From: Ophiocordyceps camponoti-saundersi (nom. inval.)
Taxonomy: Eukaryota > Ascomycota > Sordariomycetes > Hypocreales > Ophiocordycipitaceae
Direction of reading: 5' to 3'
Assembly (NCBI GenBank): GCA_003339415.1
Contig: PDHQ01000233.1
Location: forward strand, 1 to 55,984
DNA: 55,984 nucleotides
The notes beneath the pieces are model-generated. The model was not told the DNA's origin. It made no database searches and saw only the letters and a program-made list of their open reading frames with translations. The translations under genes and the position numbers were made by a program. Positions 1 to 12,305 of the stretch are shown here, piece after piece; position 1 is the first letter of the stretch, and every line of letters begins with the position of its first letter.

Positions 1-126
1 ATTTATATATTTATATATTTATATATTTATATATTTATATATTTATATATTTATATATTTATATATTTATATATTTATATATTTATATATTTATATATTT
101 ATATATTTATATATTTATATATTTAT
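1..126. repeat. 8-bp microsatellite (ATTTATAT)n
   Basis: About 16 nearly perfect copies of an 8-base unit, with a TTT recurring every 8 bases from position 2. It runs off the left edge of the window, so its true length is unknown. No gene is associated with it. Confidence 0.95.
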
Positions 127-224
127 AATATAATAAAGTTAAAAATTATTTAAATTATAATATTTAATATATATATATTCCTTTTTATTTATTATTCCTA
201 AAATTTAAATATTTTAAATTTATA
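127..224. other. AT-rich spacer
   Basis: Short AT-rich spacer between the microsatellite and the target duplication of the first retrotransposon. Nothing recognisable. Confidence 0.6.
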
Positions 225-229
225 CTTAA
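225..229. repeat. Target-site duplication of gypsy A (left)
   Basis: CTTAA directly before the 5' LTR. The identical five bases follow the 3' LTR at 7145-7149. This fixes the element boundaries. Confidence 0.9.
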
Positions 230-479
230 TATAAGGGATTCGGGCTACGCCTAAGTAGCTAAGTTACGTGGGGAGTGCTTAGTTAAGTCCGCGCGTATAA
301 TAGGCGCGGGGTATATATAGGTATATACGATTAGTTAGCGCCGCGCGTAGGACGGGCGCGGGCTATATATAAACTATAACCCTAAATATATATACCGTAT
401 ATACCTTAGAACCTCTTAAGTTATTCTATATTAATAAAGTTAGCTTTTTATAAATATTAAAGAATATAGGACCTTTATA
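230..479 (+). repeat. 5' LTR of gypsy A copy 1
   Basis: 250 bp, aligned end to end with 6895-7144. It begins TATAAGGGATTCGGGC and ends ACCTTTATA. It contains islands of surviving CpG (around 285-310 and 340-362). A conserved block just inside it (about 480-500, AGAATAACTTTAAC) recurs in the other two copies and is where the primer-binding site should be, but RIP prevents assigning a tRNA. Confidence 0.95.
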
Positions 480-2150
480 ATAGAATAACTTTAACTATAA
501 ATAACCTTAATATTTAATAAGCTATTATCGCTTAGCTTTTAAAGTAATAAGCTACTATTACGAAGCTTTAAAGCTTTATACGCTAATAGTACTAATTTAT
601 ATAGCTTTTTAAGTAATAATAATTATAACTTTACTATAAGCTATTACCTCTTAAATTATTATTTAATAGTAATAAGGACCTTTTTCTAATATAGCGCTCC
701 TTTATATTTTATAAGCTATAAGTAGATTAGGCTTTTATTAATATTATTTATAACTAATAAGTATTTTTATATTAATACTTATCTTTTATAGTTTAGGCTA
801 AAGTAGCCCTATTTTTTAAGTAAGGTATTAAATATAAATATAACTTTAATTACTTTTTAAGTTACCTTAATATTATATTTACTAACTTATACTAGCGTTA
901 GATAGTTATAATAAAGCTTAAATATCTTATATAAAGCGTTTCTAAGTTTTTCTCTAATTTCCTTATCTATTTTAAAGCTAAGCTTATTTTAGTAAATAAT
1001 ATTAAATAAGCTAATAAGATTAAAATTATACGCCTTTATTATACCCTTATATTAGCTTTTCGCTAATATTATATAAGGTATAATATTCTCCTAACTAAGT
1101 ATATTATCGCTATTATTAAGATCCGCGCTATTATTATAAATATTAAGTTTTTTTATTTTAAAAATAAAGGCTAGACGCCTTTACTTTTTATTTCTAAGCT
1201 ATCCTAAGATACCTTAATAATTAATATATACTAGACCGGCACCTAGCTATATTTTAGTAAATATAGTAGCCCCCCTTCTTAAGGCTAAAATAGCTATAGT
1301 AATAAGACCCGTTATTAAGTAACTAAGGCTAATAATAATAAGATTATAAAGCGGCGCGCTAAGAGCTACTACCTCCGTTATAATAATACCGGCTATTTCT
1401 TATATAAATATAAGCTTAATCCTCCCCTATTAGCCTTTTTAGTTTATTTCGTAAATATTATAGAGAAGGAGAAGAACCCCGCCTTAGATTAAGGAAATAA
1501 ATCCCCCTTATATTAAATCTTTTATAAGGGGAGGACTCTCGCGGTAATATTATTTATAAAATATTAAATAATTATTTTATAGATATTAGTTAAAATATAA
1601 ACTCGCTTCCCCTTTTTCTTTTTATATTTATAAATTTTATTTTTTTTATTATTATATAAGTAGATAGTAGCTATAATTATTACGCTATTATAAGTAAATC
1701 TTTTATATAGCGCTATTAGCTTAAGTAAATTCCCCTTTTTTACTTATAAGTAATTTATATTATTATATAAATATATTACTAATAGCGTATATATTTTAAG
1801 CTATATTTATTTATCCGCTACCTTATCCGTTTTATAGCTAATATTAATAGCTAATAGTTATTTATAATAATATATATAATTTTAAGCTTTACTTAAAACT
1901 TAATTTTTAGCTTATTTTAAATAGCGCGTAATAATATTTTATTATATTTTAGTAAGTAAGAAATTATAGTTTACTTTACTAGTAGATTAGTTATCTTATA
2001 CTCTAAATTTTAATAAATTATTTACTTTATTATAGCTATCCTTAGCTTTATTTTTATAGCCTTTATTTATTATAAATCTTAGTAATATATTAGTTATTAA
2101 TTCCTTATTATTAGCTTATAGGATATTTTTCGTATTTTATATATTATAAC
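480..2150 (+). pseudogene. gag: gag relic of gypsy A copy 1 with zinc knuckle
   Basis: Region between the LTR and pol. At 1370-1411 the plus-strand frame reads Y-LR-Y-NNTG-Y-FLYK-Y. This is exactly a C-X2-C-X4-H-X4-C nucleocapsid zinc knuckle in which TGY (Cys) and CAY (His) codons have all become TAY (Tyr). The same spacing recurs in the minus-strand copy near 11.4 kb, which supports the call. The upstream part has low complexity and I cannot delimit a start codon, since ATG is destroyed by RIP. A protease should lie between the knuckle and RT, but I do not see a readable active-site motif. Confidence 0.75.
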
Positions 2151-2359
2151 CTTTACCTTAATTATAGGCCCCTTCTTATTTTCTAAGGTATTAGATTTTG
2201 CTAACTTATTTAATAAGGAGAAAGCTAATATTCTGCCCCCTTATTATAATAATTATAATTACTATATCTAACTCTACTAAAAACTTAATAATTTCTTACC
2301 CCCTTTACCTTAGAGCTTATTTTATAATATACCTTATAAGTATCTTTTTAAGGTTTAGA

Positions 2360-2960
2360 AATAGATTACTAACTTAATAAATAAAAGATAGATCCGCGCT
2401 AGCTTATTATTTATAGCTGCTTTTATCCTACTTAAAAAAAAGCTAGAAAATAGGTAGCGCTTTTATATTAATTATTACGCCTTAAATAAGGTAATAAAGT
2501 AAGATTATTATCCCCTTTTATTTATTAAGAAGATATTTTATAGCTTTTTAAGTACTTATTAGTTTATAAAACTTAATATTTATATTACCTTTTATAAGCT
2601 TTATATTACTAAGGGCGAGGAATATTTTATAGCTTTTTATACTTAGTTTAGTTTATTTAAATACCTTATTTACCCTTTTAGCTTTATAGGAGCGCTCGCT
2701 ATATTCTAGTATTATATTAATATTACTTTTAGTAACTTTTTAAAAGATTTTATTACGGTATATTTAGATAATATTCTTATTTATTTAGGAGGTTCTTATT
2801 TTAATTATTAATATAAGGTATATATTATATTCTTATATTTTTATTAAGCTTAGCTTTTCCTTAATCTTAATAAGTATAATTTTACTATTTATAAAGTTAA
2901 GTAATTAAAGTTTATTATCTACGCTAATAAAGAAATATAGCTAGACTTTATTAAAATCTT
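2360..2960 (+). pseudogene. pol: Reverse transcriptase domain relic, gypsy A copy 1
   Basis: Plus-strand frame carrying the gypsy RT signature. The catalytic YLDD box reads YLDN at 2761-2772 (GAT kept, second GAT changed to AAT), followed by ILIY. Upstream lie matches to the F-x-Y-x-V-x-PF and GAPA motifs at about 2640-2700. In-frame stops are TAA/TAG only. The loss of the second catalytic Asp shows that RIP, besides adding stops, destroyed the active site. Confidence 0.9.
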
Positions 2961-3089
2961 TATAATTTTAAAATAGGAGGCGCTAATTTATATTTAAGGC
3001 GTATATAGTTTTCTTAAGTTTACTAATTTTTATTATAATTTTATATTTTATTTTTTAAACTTTATAGCCCTTTTAGTTAAGCTTATAAA

Positions 3090-3570
3090 ACGTAGCGCGC
3101 TCTTTTATTAAATTAATAAATATTAGCTTATTTTTAATATATTTAAATCCGCGTTTATCTTTACTTTTATTTTTATTTAGTAAAATCTAAATTATAATAT
3201 TATTATTAAAGCTAACTATTCTAATAAGGCTATTAGTAAGTATTTTTCTTAGTTTAGCTTAAACTATATCTTCTAACTTATTATATATTATTTTAAGAAA
3301 CTTTTACTTATAGAATAAAATTATATAATTTATAATAAAAAGTTTCTTATTATTATTTCTTATTTTAAAGCGTAGTTTACTAAATTATATAAAGTTACGT
3401 AGCTATTTTCTATCTTTATAAATTATAAGGCCTTAGAGTATTTTACTACGCTTAAAGCTATAATAGAATATTAAGCGTATTAAGCTAAGACGCTCGCTCT
3501 TTTTAATTCCCGCTTTTAGTATTATTTTAGCACGTAGGCGTCGCGGCTTAATATACTCTCTTAGTAAGAA
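3090..3570 (+). pseudogene. pol: RNase H domain relic, gypsy A copy 1
   Basis: Directly after RT in the same polyprotein. The frame at about 3190-3370 keeps the KA(D)-S-(D)KAI...FSQFS pattern and, further on, the E(Q)NY-x-IY-(D)K(E)FL-x-II-x-FKA block typical of gypsy RNase H. Acidic residues are partly changed (GAT to AAT, GAG to AAG). The homologous segment of the minus-strand copy (about 9.5-9.7 kb) has the same layout. Confidence 0.8.
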
Positions 3571-3619
3571 TAGGATCGCCGTAAGATAGAGAAGCGCTTT
3601 AATTAGATTATATAGCCTA

Positions 3620-4950
3620 TATTTATCTACTTTTTTAAGTTATAGCTAGTCTAATCTAGCCTAACCTTATCTTAGTTTTTTATAGCTATATTTTTTACTT
3701 AAGATACCTTAGCCTTTTTTTATAATAAAATTTTATAAGATTTTTAATTAGAGGCTCTTTATATTAATTTTTTTTATTATATATATTATTAAATAGTTTA
3801 ATTAAATATTTAGAAATTTCCGCTAAAAGTAAGTATTTATAAGTAAGTTATAAACTATTCTATCTTTACTTATAAATAGCTATAATTTTAAAGCTATTTT
3901 TAAGTTTCTAAGTAGGAACTTTTAATTATTATATTTATCTAATAAATTTATAATTTTTTTATAATAGGATACCTTAGTAAAAATATTACTTTTATATTTT
4001 TTTAATATAAGTTTTATTAAAATAGTATATTTATAAATATAGTATATTTTATTCGTAATTACTATTATTATAAAAATTACCTTAATTATTAGCGCTATTA
4101 AGGGTTACTTTAGCTATTATTTTCTCCTAAATAATTTTAAATAACCCTTTTTATAAACTTTATAACTAAGCTACCCGCTGCCTTAAAATCTTAGCTTTAT
4201 TTCCTAATAGTTATTATAAATTACTTATTAAAATATATCTAGCTTAAAATTATAATATTTATAAATACTAAGTAATATACTAAGCGCTTTATTTAATACT
4301 AATAGCGGTTTTATAGCTTTTTTTATAAGTTAATTTCTAATTACGGTTTTAATTAAATAAGCTATTTCTAATTTACTTTTTACTATCTTATTAAGGTTAA
4401 TAAGCTATTTTCTATAGCGTATTACCTTTAAACTAATAAGGGTATAAAATATATAAACTAAGAGGTATAAGCTATTTTTTATTATATAATCTCCTTTTTA
4501 TAATTTAACTAGCCGCGCTACTTACCTATTTACTAGCTTATTTTAAATAATTAAGACTTATTTATAATAAGTATTAGTTTTAACTATTTACTTTATAGCT
4601 TTAATATTACTTTTTTTAACTAGCTAGTAGAGGCGGCCGCCCCTATCTTTTTCCTAAAAAGCTAAGCTATAGCGTTTACTTATTTCCTTTATAATAATAT
4701 TAAACTAATATAAGCCTCTATCGCCTAAGCTTAGTAGTAGTAATAAGACTTTTTAAATAAATCTCGCTAACTTATAAAATAGTTCTAAATTAGTAATTTT
4801 ATATAGCTTAATTTTACTTATATATAATCTAACTATTTATTTTAAAAGCTTAATTACCTTAAAAGTAAGTATAAGGTAATAGCTATATTAACGCTGCTTA
4901 CTATTACTTTTAATATATTATTTAATATTTACCTTATTTTCTATATTAAC
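3620..4950 (+). pseudogene. pol: Integrase relic, gypsy A copy 1
   Basis: The segment at about 4330-4400 reads KLISNYGFN, corresponding to the better preserved ELISDRGSN of the minus-strand copy (8.4-8.5 kb). This is the second catalytic Asp region (xxISDxGxxF) of the retroviral-type DDE integrase. Other DDE residues and the HHCC zinc-binding module are too damaged to place one by one. Identification rests on this motif, on position after RNase H, and on base-level homology to 8.4-9.2 kb. Confidence 0.75.
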
Positions 4951-5029
4951 TTTATTAAATATATTATTAGTAACCCTTTATTATCTTAGTTACTTACTAA
5001 CTCCTAGCTAGATCCCCTCCTTTATTTTT

Positions 5030-5250
5030 CTTATAATAACTTATTTTTTAATAAATATAAAATTAAGGAAATCCTTACTATAAAAAACGCTAAAAGTTAG
5101 CGCTTATAAGGTAAAATACCTTATTAACTTATTTTTATAAAATAAAAAAATTATATTATTTTAACTTAGAAGCTACTTAATAGCTTTAAATATTATATAA
5201 TATTAAACTATTTTAAGTTTATATAAGGGGATATATATTTCTATAATAGC
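5030..5250 (+). pseudogene. pol: Chromodomain relic at the end of pol, gypsy A copy 1
   Basis: Plus-strand frame with KIKEIL...KSQRLQGK...YQLIFIKQKNY-like text (stops read as Gln), matching the chromodomain pattern YEVEEIL-x-R-x-GK-x-YLVKWKGY-x-TWE. Chromodomains at the integrase C-terminus are known to direct chromoviruses to heterochromatin. A chromodomain is also present in gypsy B. Confidence 0.7.
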
Positions 5251-6894
5251 TTAAGGTAAACTTAATTATATATTTATTTAAGCGCCCTTTATAGCTAATT
5301 ATCCTTTTTAAGTAATTTTCCTTTTTTATTTTATAAATAAAATATTACCCCTTTACCCCTTATTCCCCTTTATTTTTTATTTACTTATTTCTTTTTTTTT
5401 ATATTAGCTTTAAGCTAATATTTACTTTCTCCGCTTTCTCCTTATAATCCTCTATTATAGTTAAATAACTTAGGAAACTATTATAACGCTAGCTATAGCT
5501 TAGCGCTAATATTAACTTATAATAGATATATTTTTAAGCGGGGGAGGGCGTATTTTAAGGCTAGGAGAATATTTAATATAATACTAATAATAGGAGTTTT
5601 ACCTATCCCGCTCCTAAGCTACGCGCGCTATATACGGGCGCCGGCGTAAACCCGCTTTATTAATATATAGCGGGGGGGGAGGATAGGTACTACGCGTAAG
5701 CGCTAAGTAACTAAAAGCTAAGCGATATATATAAATTAGTAAAAGTAATATATAGTAAGGTAATAAGTAAGCTTAATATATTATATAAACTAATTAGCGC
5801 TATAATTATTTAATAAAAAATATTATTTTTTTTTCTTATTTTTTTACTTTTATATATTAATATTTACTTAATAGTTTATAATTTAAGTAGCTTATTTATC
5901 TTATTATTACTTAAGAATCTATTATTATTATTTCTCTTATTATTAAAAAAACGCTTTATATTATAAGGCGAAAAAGTTAAAGCTAATAATAAAGGCGCCT
6001 TATTATTATTATTATTATTATTAATATTATATTATTACTAAAAATATATTTTAAGTTAAAATATATAAAGTAAATATAGTAATTATATTACTAATAATAA
6101 AGATAAGTATAAAAGATTATTATTACTTAAGCGTAAAAAGGGCGTAAAAGTTAGTCGCTAGGCGCGGTATAATATAAGTAATAGCTAATATAGTTTATAA
6201 GTAATTAATATAAATAAGAAATTTTAGTATAAGCTAGGCGCGCTAGTTAGGTACTTTTTTAGCGTAGGGGTAAGCGGGTAAGGTAATAGCTTATCTTTCC
6301 CTAACTATTATTTATAAATTACGGATAGCTTATTATAAGCGTGCGTTTATAGTAAAAAGGTACTTTTCCTAAAAGTATTATTTTCGCCGCTACTTATATA
6401 CTTTATAAGTTATTTTATAATTATATTAGTAATTAATATTATAGCTATTATAAAAGTTCTAAATATAAAGAGTATATAAATATTTTACTTTTTATAATAT
6501 AATAATATTTTTATTATTTAAATCCCCCTTTATAGCGTAGCCGCCTATTACGTAAGGCGGTAATTATAGCTAATTAAATAATATATTAAGGCGGTAATAT
6601 AATAACTTAATAGATATAGAAAGCTTAAAAAATAATAAAAAAAAAAGAATAAATAATTATAAAAAGCTTAAATAATAATAATAATAGAAAAAAAAACTAT
6701 AAGAATATAATAGCGGAGTAATAAAATATAAAGCTTAGAGAAATATTTACTTAATAAGGAAAAATAATATAACTAGCTTAAGGAGAAAAAAAAAAGAAAG
6801 AAGAAAAATTTTCTATATAAGGGGTATTTTAACTTATACCTTATATATATATATATTATAGCTAGAAATACTCTTTTCTTAGGGCGATAAGGTA
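5251..6894 (+). other. 3' non-coding region of gypsy A copy 1
   Basis: About 1.6 kb between the chromodomain and the 3' LTR with no frame I can identify. It contains a G-rich block (5538-5550), an imperfect GC-rich inverted repeat (about 5607-5690, ACCTATCCCGC against GGAGGATAGGT), a short (TTA)n run near 6000-6030 and purine-rich runs at 6640-6660 and 6780-6810. Such a long 3' region is unusual for a compact gypsy element, so a lost accessory frame cannot be excluded. Confidence 0.55.
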
Positions 6895-7144
6895 TATAAG
6901 GGATTCGGGCTACGCCCGAATAGCTAAGTTACGTAGGGGGTACTTAGTTAAGTCCGCGCGTATAATAAGCGTAGGGTATATATAAGTATATACGATTAGT
7001 TAGCGCCGCGCGCGGGATAGGCGCGGGCTATATATAGACTATAACCCTAAGTACGTATACTATATATATTTTAGAACCTCTTAAGTTATTCTATATTAAT
7101 AAAGTTAGCTTTTTATAAATATTAAGGAGTATAGGACCTTTATA
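6895..7144 (+). repeat. 3' LTR of gypsy A copy 1
   Basis: 250 bp matching 230-479 base for base apart from scattered transitions. It is followed directly by the CTTAA duplication at 7145-7149. Confidence 0.95.
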
Positions 7145-7149
7145 CTTAA
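7145..7149. repeat. Target-site duplication of gypsy A (right)
   Basis: CTTAA, identical to 225-229. Confidence 0.9.
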
Positions 7150-7375
7150 TTATCTTACTTTTTTATTTTTATTTTTAATTATAATACCTTTATTTACTTA
7201 TAAAGCTTTAAATAATTATACTTAAAAATAATAAATTTAATTATAATAATAATATTATTATTATTAAATAATATTTAAAAAGTAAAAAATTATAAATATA
7301 ATATTTATTAGGTTAGCTATAAGGGGGAGTAATAAATTAATTAGCGCGCTAAGAATATTCCTAAAATTAAATATT
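7150..7375. other. AT-rich spacer
   Basis: No recognisable gene or repeat. It contains a short run of TAA/TTA triplets near 7240-7270. Confidence 0.5.
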
Positions 7376-8207
7376 TTATTAAAGCTTTCTTATTATTTTA
7401 TTATAAGGCTTACGCTAATATTCCTTTTATAATAAAAGTATAACCTTTATTAATTATATATACCTTTTTTTTAAAAATAATATAAAGCTATTTTAAACTA
7501 AACTAAAGCTTATAAATAATATTTTAAATTATTATTATAATATTATTATTAAGTAATTTTTTTATTATAAAAGCTTAGCTTTACTTATAAAGTTTATAAT
7601 TAATATTTATTATAATTATTATAAGGCCTTAAACTTAAAATAAAATAGCGATAAAGTTAAAGCGACTTATAAGCTATTACTTATATTACTTAAAAACTTA
7701 CTTTTTAATAATCTTTTTTAATATTTTAGCTATAATTATAGCTTATATTAGAAAAATTTTACTTTCTCTAAAGCTTTAAAAAAAGGAAACCGCGGCTATA
7801 ATAGCTAAAAAAATATTATTAACTAATAAAGTTAAAATAAAAGGGGCGCCTTCCTAAACCTTTTTAAACTCTATTATTTATTTAATAATTACTTATATAA
7901 AAAATATTTTTTAAAATAATTTTACTAATATTTACTTTACTTTTTAATAAAATAATAAGTATAATAAACTTTTAGGTTTAAAATTATTATAATTCGGAAT
8001 AAAGCTATATTTTAAATAAAAAATTTTCGCGGTTATAATTAACTTATATAATATTACCCTCCCCCTTAAAGTTACCTTAAGCGCGGCTTATTATTATTAT
8101 AAGGTAATAAAGGGAGCGGAGTCTACTTATAATATAAATATAAAAAGTTTATATTTACGTTATTATAAGTGTAAAGTTTATAAAATATATAAAAGTTATA
8201 TAATTAA
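7376..8207 (-). mobile_element. R1.85 repeat, 5' part only
   Basis: About 830 bp homologous to the right-hand part of the complete copy at 13284-15163. In the orientation that puts the (TAA)n tail at the 3' end, this is the first ~830 bp of the element. It ends with the shared terminus ...ATAAAATATATAAAAGTT. The 3' part is missing at ~7375 without a tail, so this piece was cut by deletion or by an unrelated breakpoint. Confidence 0.85.
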
Positions 8208-8386
8208 ATAATAAAGCTATTATTATTTAGCTAAAAAGCTTCTAATAAAAAATATTAAATAAAATAAAAAGAAAAAATAATTAAATAAAAAGGTAAATAA
8301 GCTTTAAAAGAAAAGGTAATATAAATAACTATTTAATATATTAAAAAGTAGCTTTCTTAAAAGCTTTTTATATATAATTATTATTA
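8208..8386. other. AT-rich spacer
   Basis: A/T-rich spacer with A-runs between R1.85 and the truncated end of a gypsy A copy. Nothing identified. Confidence 0.5.
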
Positions 8387-9150
8387 TAGCACCTTAGTAA
8401 GGCGAAAGAGGGTGGACTAGAAATAGCCCGTCTAATTCGAACCGCGATCGGAAATTAGCTCGCGGGGGAAGCCGTAAAACCGCTACTAGCACTAGATAAA
8501 GCGCTTAGCATACCGCTCAGCGTTTATCGATATTATAGCCTTAAGCTAAATATACTTAAATAAGCGGTCTATAATAATTATAAGAAAATAAGGCTAGGAC
8601 TTATCTATAGCGGGAAGCTCGGTTATAAAGTTTACATAGAGGGTAAACTAAAACTATTTAGGAGGAGGTAGTAGCTAAAGTAACCCCTAATAGCGCCGGT
8701 AATTAAGGTAATTTTTATAAAATTAATAGTTATATATAAACCGTACTATATCTATAAATATACTATTTTAGTAAAACTTACGCTAAAGAAATATAAAAGT
8801 AATATTCTTATTAAGGTATCTTATTATAAGGGAATTATAAGTTTATTAGATAAATATAATAATAAGGGGCTTTAATTTAAAAACTTAAAATAGCTTTAAA
8901 ATTATAGCTATTTATAAGTAAAAAGGGAATAATTTATAACTTATTTATAAATACCCGCTTTTAGCGGGAACTTTTAAATATAAAATTAAATCGCTTAGCG
9001 ATATATATAATAAAAAGGATTAGCGTAAAAGGCCGCTAACTAAAGTTTTTATAAAATCTTATCTTTAAAAGAGGGCGCGGCGTCCGAGATAAGAGGTATA
9101 GCTAAGGGGGTATAAGGCAGCGCTAGGCTAGACTAAACCGGCCATAGCTT
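8387..9150 (-). pseudogene. pol: Integrase relic, gypsy A copy 2 (least mutated coding relic)
   Basis: Read on the minus strand, about 8420-8500 gives ELISDRGSN followed by a TGYF...STLFRLTK-like block. This is the second catalytic Asp region of a gypsy integrase with its Asp intact. Here Arg, Ser, Asp and Gly codons survive, while the matching text of copy 1 (about 4330-4400) reads ISNYGFN. The copy ends abruptly shortly after this motif, so the rest of integrase and the chromodomain are missing. Confidence 0.8.
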
Positions 9151-9489
9151 AAAAAAGTAAAGAAATATAAGTTATATAATTTAACTAAAATAGTCCTCTG
9201 TCTTATAGCGATCTTACTCCCGCCGAGAAAGTATATCTAGCTAAGATATTTACGCGCTAGAATAGTATTAAAAGTAATAGTTAAAAAAAGTAAGCGTCTT
9301 AGCTTAATACGCTTATTATTCTATTATTACCTTAAGTATAATAAAGTATTTAAAAGCTTTATAATTTATAAAAATAAAAAATAGCTAAGTAATATTATAA
9401 AGCTTAATAAACTATATTTTAAGGTAAAAAATAATAGTAAAAAGCTTTTTATTATAAATTATATAATTTTATTTTATAAGTAATAGCTT

Positions 9490-10480
9490 TTAAAAGTAGT
9501 AAGTAATAAGCTAAAAAATATAATTTTATTTAACTTAAGAGAGGTAGCTACTAATAGCTTTATTAAAATAATTAGTTTTAATAATAATATTACGATTAGG
9601 ATTTTATTAGGTAAAAATAAAAGCGGAGATAAATATAAACTTTAGTATATTAAAAGTAAACTAATATTTCTTAGTTTAGTAGAAAAGGGCGCCGCGCTTT
9701 ATAAGCTTTATAAAGGGGGCTATAAGGTTTAAAAAATAAAATATAAAATTATAATAGAAGTTAGTAAACTTAAGAAAACTATAAATACCTTAACCGCGGG
9801 TTAGTACCTTTTATTTTAAAATTACGAAAACTTTAGTAAAGTTTAGTTATACCTTTTTACTAATATAAATAATAAATCCTAAGTATTTAACTTTTATAAC
9901 TACGAAGTTATATTTAGTAAAGTTAAGGAAAAGTTTAGCTTAGTAAAAGCGAGAGAGTATTATATATATTTTACGCTAATAATTAAATTAGGAACCTCTT
10001 AAATAGATAAGGATATTATCTAAATATATTATAATAAAGTCTTTTAAGAAATCGTAAAAGTAATATTAATAGAATATTAAAATATAGTAAACGCGCCTAT
10101 AAGGCTAAAAAGATAAATAAGGTATTTAAAAAAGCTAAACTATATCTAGAAAACTATAAGGTATTCCTCGCTTTTTATAATACGAAGCTTATTAAAGGTA
10201 GCGCGAATATTAAGCTTAGTAAATTAATAAATATTAAAGAGACTATAAAGAGTTTTTTTAATAAATAAGATAAAGTAATAGTTTTACTTTATTACCCTAT
10301 TTAAAGTATAGTAATCGGTATAGAAACGCTACTTATTACTTAGCTTTTTAATAAGTAGGACGGGGGCGGCCGCGGATAATAAGCTTATATAAATCTACCC
10401 CTTATCTATTAAGTTTATAATTTACTTATAAACCTTAAAGAGATACTTATAAGGTATATTATAAAATAGCCTTTAAAGTA
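9490..10480 (-). pseudogene. pol: RT and RNase H relic, gypsy A copy 2
   Basis: Minus-strand reading around 9.8-10.5 kb carries RT with YLDN-ILIY at its centre (10015-10026). It continues into the RNase H region at about 9.5-9.7 kb. Alignment with 2360-3370 of copy 1 is continuous without large gaps. Stops are of the RIP type (TAA/TAG for Gln or Trp). Confidence 0.85.
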
Positions 10481-12305
10481 AAGGTAATAAGAAGCTGTTA
10501 AGCTACTAGCAAAGCTAAATATAGTAATTATAACTATTACGGTAAGGGGGCAGGATATTCGCCTTCTCCTTATTAAAAAAATTAGTAAAATCTAACGCCT
10601 CTAAGGGTAAAGTAAAGGCAGTAGCTATAATAAAAGTCTTAATATATAAAACGTAAGAAATATCTTATAAGCTAATAATAAGGAATTAGTAACTTATTCG
10701 CTATTAAAACTTATAATAAATAAGGGCTATAAAAATAAAGCTAAGGATAGCTATAATAAGGTAAGTAATTTACTAAGACTTAAAATATAAGATAACTAAA
10801 CTATTAGTAAAGTATATTATAATCTCCCGCTTATTAAAATATAGCGAGATATTATTACGCGCTATTTAAAGGGAGCTAAAAATTAAGTCCTAAGTAAAGC
10901 TTAAGATTATATACGCTATTATAAGTAATTATTAACTATTAATATTAGCTATAAAGCGGATAAGGTAGTAAATAAATTAATATAGCTTAAAGCGCACGCG
11001 CTACTAATAGCGTATTTATATTATAATATAAATTACTTATAAGCGAGAGAAGGGAATTCGCTTAAGCTAATAGTATTATATAAAAAATTCGCTTATAATA
11101 GCGTAGTAATTATAGCTATTATCTACTTATATAATAATAAAAAAAGTAAAATTTATAAATATAAAGAGAAGAAAGGAAAGTAAGTTTATATTTTAACTAA
11201 TATTTATAATATAATTATTTAGTAATTTATAAGTAATATTACCGCGAGAGTCTTTTTATTATAGGAAACTTAATATAAGAGGGATTTATTTCCTTAGTTT
11301 AGGGTAAGATTTTCCTCCCTTTTTATAATATTAGTAAAGCGGACTAAAAAAGCTAGGGGGGGAGGATTAAGCTTATATTCGTGCGAGAAATAACTAGCGC
11401 TATTATAGTAAAAGTAATAGCTATTAGCACGCTATTTTATAATCTCGTTATTATTAGCTTAAGCCGCCTAATAATAAGCTTTACTACTATAGCTATTCTA
11501 GCTATAAGAAAGGTAATTATTATACTTACTAAGGCGCGGCTAAATATTAGTTTAGTATATATTAGTTATTAAGGTATCTTAAGATAATCTAAAAGTAAAG
11601 GATAAGGGTATCTAGCTTTTATTTTTAAAGTAGAAAGATTTAATATTTATAGTAATAACGCGGATCCTAATAATAATAATAATATACTTAGTTAAGGGGA
11701 TATTATATCTTATATAATATTAATAAAGGGCTAAGGTAAAAGCGTAATAAAAGCGTATAATTTTAATTTTATTATCTTATTTAGCACTATTTATTAAAAT
11801 AAGCTTAGTTTTAAAATAAATAAGAAAATTAAAAAAGGACTTAAAAGCGCTTTATATAAGGTATATAAGTTCCGTTATAGCTATTTAACGCTAATATAAG
11901 TTAGTAAATATAATATTAAAGTAACTTAAAAAATAATTAAAATTATACTTATACTTCGCACTTTACTTAAAAAATAAAGCTACTCTAGCTTAAATTATAA
12001 GAGATAAGTATTAATATAAAAATACTTATTAATTATAAGCGGTGCTAATAAAGGCCTACTCCGCTTATAGCTTAAAAATATAAGAGAGCGTTATATTAGA
12101 AAAAAGTCCTTATCGCTATTAAATAATAAGCTAAGAGGTAGCAGCTTATAGCGAGGTTATAACTACTATTACTTAATTAGCTATATAAACTAATATTATT
12201 AATATATAAAATTTTAAAGCTTTATAATAATAGCTTATTACTTTAAAAGCTAAGCGATAATAGCTTATTAAGTATTAAGGTTATTTATAGTTAAAGTTAT
12301 TTTAT
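10481..12305 (-). pseudogene. gag: gag relic, gypsy A copy 2
   Basis: Lies between the minus-strand 5' LTR and RT. The zinc knuckle spacing C-X2-C-X4-H-X4-C is preserved with Cys/His shown as Tyr. The plus-strand 63-codon open frame at 11381-11572 overlaps this knuckle in antisense and is not a gene. Confidence 0.7.

Larger units (their letters stand above)
230..7144 (+). mobile_element. Full-length chromodomain Ty3/gypsy retrotransposon, family A copy 1
   Basis: A 6915-bp LTR retrotransposon with two 250-bp LTRs and a perfect 5-bp target duplication. Relics read on the plus strand in the order gag zinc knuckle, reverse transcriptase, RNase H, integrase, chromodomain. This is the Ty3/gypsy (Metaviridae) order, and the C-terminal chromodomain places it with the chromoviruses. 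All frames are riddled with TAA/TAG codons that are explained by C-to-T change in CAA and CAG. The element is therefore dead. The LTR ends read TA...TA, as expected for TG...CA after RIP. Two further pieces of the same family lie at 8387-12554 (minus) and 15259-16065 (plus). Confidence 0.95.

Noticed and set aside
1..126. Telomeric repeat at the window edge
   Set aside because: The unit ATTTATAT is not TTAGGG-like, and no telomeric motif occurs in the window.
230..479. Tandem CpG-rich blocks in the LTR as a CpG island promoter of a host gene
   Set aside because: They are part of the LTR and recur in every copy. High local CpG simply reflects the sparing of CpG by RIP.
6990..7030. tRNA-like or rRNA-like GC-rich segment
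   Set aside because: No cloverleaf or conserved rRNA motif; it is the LTR core.
11381..11572. 63-codon ATG-initiated open frame on the plus strand
   Set aside because: It lies antisense across the gag zinc knuckle of gypsy A copy 2. Its hydrophobic Ile/Leu-rich composition is that of a complement of a Lys/Tyr-rich relic, and it exists only because RIP created no stop on that strand.
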